Below are positions 62,546-64,000 of a DNA stretch of 64,000 bases, piece by piece. Numbering within the stretch: position 1 is the first letter of the stretch; every line of letters starts with the position of its first letter. The DNA is taken from contig NZ_CP019288.1 of NCBI RefSeq assembly GCF_009901525.1, positions 4,059,501 through 4,123,500 of the forward strand, read 5' to 3'. The position numbers were made by a program, and so were the translations under genes. Below the pieces are notes generated by a model, which was not told the DNA's origin, made no database searches, and saw only the letters and a program-made list of their open reading frames with translations. The stretch is from Kordia antarctica. GTDB taxonomy: Bacteria > Bacteroidota > Bacteroidia > Flavobacteriales > Flavobacteriaceae.

Positions 62546-62685
62546 AAAAGAGGCTATTTAGAAAGTTAAAGTTTCGTCAAGCCGAACTTGATTCGGTTTC
62601 TCACAATCATTGAAAATCAGTGTAATGAGATTCTGAATCAAGTTCAGAATGACGGCTTTTAAAACTTTTTAGACAGTCTCTTTTT
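62546..62685. repeat. 140-bp inverted-repeat element, family C, copy 2 (doubles as terminator)
   Basis: Starts AAAAGAGGCTATTTAG and ends GACAGTCTCTTTTT; the centre is almost the same as copy 1 at 58109. It begins 6 bp after the lipoprotein stop. Direct orientation relative to copy 1 encloses the 4.3-kb peptide and regulator segment. Confidence 0.85.
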
Positions 62686-62709
62686 AAGTATTTCAATCTA
62701 AAAAAAACT

Positions 62710-63534
62710 TTAAATCCTAAAAGTAATCACAGGTCGCAATGCATGATTTACTAAATCTTCGCTAATACTTCCATTAAAAAAATGTGCCAAACCTTGTCTT
62801 CCGTGTGTGCTCATTCCGATCAAATCGGCATCAATAGTTCGTGAAAAATTCAAAATTCCGCGTTCAATCGTATCATCATTATAAACATGTAGTTCATATT
62901 TTGTAAGCTCATCAAAATCGGCAATAAAATCTTTCATCTTCTTTTCTGCGGCTGCGGTAGTCACAAAACGATTAGGTGTATTCACAAACAGTAAATGAAG
63001 TGTTGCATTAAAACTATTTGCAAAATCTAGGGCTTGCTCAAAAACAAGTTTCTGATCGTTTGTAAAATCGGATGCAAAAACGAAATTTTCAATATTAAAA
63101 TTTTCAATATCATTCTTAATTACCAAAACGGGTACGTCAGAAGTCCGAACAACTTTCTCTGTATTAGAGCCAATAAACATTTCTTTCAAGCCAGAAGCAC
63201 CACTTGAGCCCATGACGACCAAATCAATATCATATTGGCGAATTGCTTCTGTAATACCGTCAAAAGCTTTGTGTGTCTCCACGTTAACTTCTATTTTTAT
63301 GTCTTTCAGAAAATCTTGTTCTAGCGTTTTTTCAAAGCGCTCATGTGCAATTTTCATAAATAATAACTGTTCTGGAACATCTAAATTTGTGTCTCCAGAC
63401 AAAAAATGCGTAGGAAGTTCAAGCATGTGCATCAAATAAATAGTAGCATCATTTTGTTTCGCTAACGAAGCTGCAACCTTTAATGCGTACGTTGCTTGAT
63501 CTGAAAAATCGGTTGGAAGTAGTATTTTTTTCAT
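62710..63534 (-). CDS. Tandem universal stress protein
   Basis: 274 residues made of two Usp domains. Domain 1 (1-142) starts KKILLPTDFSDQATYALKVAA and carries the ATP-binding GSSGASGLKEMFIGSNTE; domain 2 (about 148-274) has GMSTHGRQGLAHFFNGSISE. Both nucleotide-binding loops look intact. Such proteins bind ATP and accumulate under stress. Single gene, divergent from rimP. Confidence 0.93.
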   Translation of the reverse strand: MKKILLPTDFSDQATYALKVAASLAKQNDATIYLMHMLELPTHFLSGDTNLDVPEQLLFMKIAHERFEKTLEQDFLKDIKIEVNVETHKAFDGITEAIRQYDIDLVVMGSSGASGLKEMFIGSNTEKVVRTSDVPVLVIKNDIENFNIENFVFASDFTNDQKLVFEQALDFANSFNATLHLLFVNTPNRFVTTAAAEKKMKDFIADFDELTKYELHVYNDDTIERGILNFSRTIDADLIGMSTHGRQGLAHFFNGSISEDLVNHALRPVITFRI

Positions 63535-63618
63535 CTAACTATTGAGTTTTTAGAATAATAACTAAAGTTACAAATAAAATCCTTTGGTTGAATAGTTTTT
63601 AAGATTAGAAAAAATGTG

Positions 63619-63626
63619 TATATTTG
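63619..63626 (+). promoter_or_regulatory. -7 promoter element for rimP
   Basis: TATATTTG, exact match to TAnnTTTG, 65 bp before the rimP start. The upstream TTTG box is not clear. Confidence 0.6.
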
Positions 63627-63655
63627 CACCGTTATAAGAAGAAAAAACTAAAAAT

Positions 63656-63680
63656 GAGGGGACATAAAGTCCCCTCTTTT
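63656..63680 (+). promoter_or_regulatory. Leader hairpin before rimP
   Basis: GAGGGGAC and GTCCCCTC pair over 8 bp around ATAAA and are followed by TTTT, 11 bp before the rimP start. It resembles an intrinsic terminator placed in the 5' leader, so an attenuator is possible. Confidence 0.65.
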
Positions 63681-63691
63681 CATACTAAAGA

Positions 63692-64000
63692 ATGTTAAAA
63701 GAGAAGGTTAATAGTTTGTTACAAGAAGTGCTTGATGAAGATCAATCGCTATTTCTTATCTCTAAGGAAATTACCGCGGGAAACAAGATTGTGATTGTGA
63801 TTGATGGTGATAATGGAGTTACATTAAGTGACTGCATGAAGGTAAGTCGTAACATAGAACACAACCTAGACAGAGAGGAAGAAGATTTTTCTTTAGAAGT
63901 ATATTCTTCTGGAGTTTCAGAAGGAATTACCCATATTCGTCAATACAAGAAAAATATGGAAAGAAAATTGGAAGTAACTACAACAGGCGACAAAAAAGTA
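63692..64000 (+). CDS. rimP: Ribosome maturation factor RimP (5' part)
   Basis: The first 103 codons are in the window. They read LKEKVNSLLQEVLDEDQSLFLISKEI, then IVIVIDGDNGVTLSDCMKVSRNIEHNLDREEEDFSLEVYSSGVSEGITHIRQYKKNMERKLEV, which holds the RimP pattern of VSR-x-IE-x-x-LD and LEV-S-G. It helps assemble the 30S subunit. nusA and infB usually follow; here the gene runs off the edge. Confidence 0.93.
   Translation, partial: MLKEKVNSLLQEVLDEDQSLFLISKEITAGNKIVIVIDGDNGVTLSDCMKVSRNIEHNLDREEEDFSLEVYSSGVSEGITHIRQYKKNMERKLEVTTTGDKKV

Noticed and set aside
1-64000. Looked for CRISPR arrays, rRNA genes, transposases, integrases and phage genes
   Set aside because: None seen; only short palindromic repeats and one MITE-like element were found.

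Overview
The window looks like a chromosomal segment of a marine member of the Flavobacteriaceae. The DNA is AT-rich, promoters have the Bacteroidota form (TTTG, then TAnnTTTG about 20 bp later), several proteins belong to families typical of the phylum (DUF2723, DUF5916, TPR-AraC and TPR-histidine kinase hybrids), and there are GG-leader peptides of the Bacteroidota lanthipeptide type. Kordia or a close relative is my guess from overall character; I could not test it.

Region 1 (about 1.1-30.8 kb) is a large surface-glycan or glycolipid locus interrupted by a small chaperone unit. It holds five membrane-anchored SGNH/GDSL hydrolases, five radical SAM proteins (four with an N-terminal B12-binding-type domain, one with a SPASM-type C-terminus), four methyltransferases, two GT-C-type membrane glycosyltransferases, GT2 and GT4 glycosyltransferases, a flippase-like protein, an acyltransferase-3, a GNAT enzyme, a polysaccharide deacetylase, a 2OG-Fe(II) oxygenase and a nucleotidyltransferase. 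A unit of B12-type radical SAM gene followed by a SAM-methyltransferase gene occurs three times, twice with SGNH genes alongside. This is the best candidate for an undescribed modification pathway. A cbpA-cbpM unit and a 51-codon DUF1737 gene at 10.7-12.2 kb share an upstream 24-bp element.

Region 2 (30.9-41.3 kb) carries an outer-membrane DUF5916 protein, a secreted PEGA-like protein, a NarL-type two-component system (TPR kinase plus response regulator), a small secreted protein, a DUF559 nuclease-like gene and polA. Two copies of a TACCTA-N4-TAGGTA palindrome bracket the two-component locus and could be its operators.

Region 3 (41.7-53.2 kb) has a GG-leader peptide with a strong terminator, then a cyanophycin set (iaaA, cphB, cphA), a metallophosphoesterase, a thioredoxin-fold protein lacking the CXXC cysteines, a chitooligosaccharide-deacetylase-like protein, a GT117/DUF2723 protein and tRNA-Gln.

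Region 4 (53.6-62.7 kb) looks like a RiPP-type peptide export and regulation module: an ABC transporter whose ATPase domain keeps Walker A but has lost most other catalytic motifs, an HlyD adaptor, a TolC-like channel, three GG-leader precursor peptides, a membrane TPR-AraC regulator and a lipoprotein. A GCAATTTATAAATTG palindrome lies on both sides of the regulator gene, next to the precursor genes. Two copies of a 140-bp hairpin repeat close the transporter operon and the lipoprotein gene. The window ends with a tandem universal stress protein and the start of rimP behind a promoter and leader hairpin. Dispersed palindromic repeats of at least three families lie between genes throughout.
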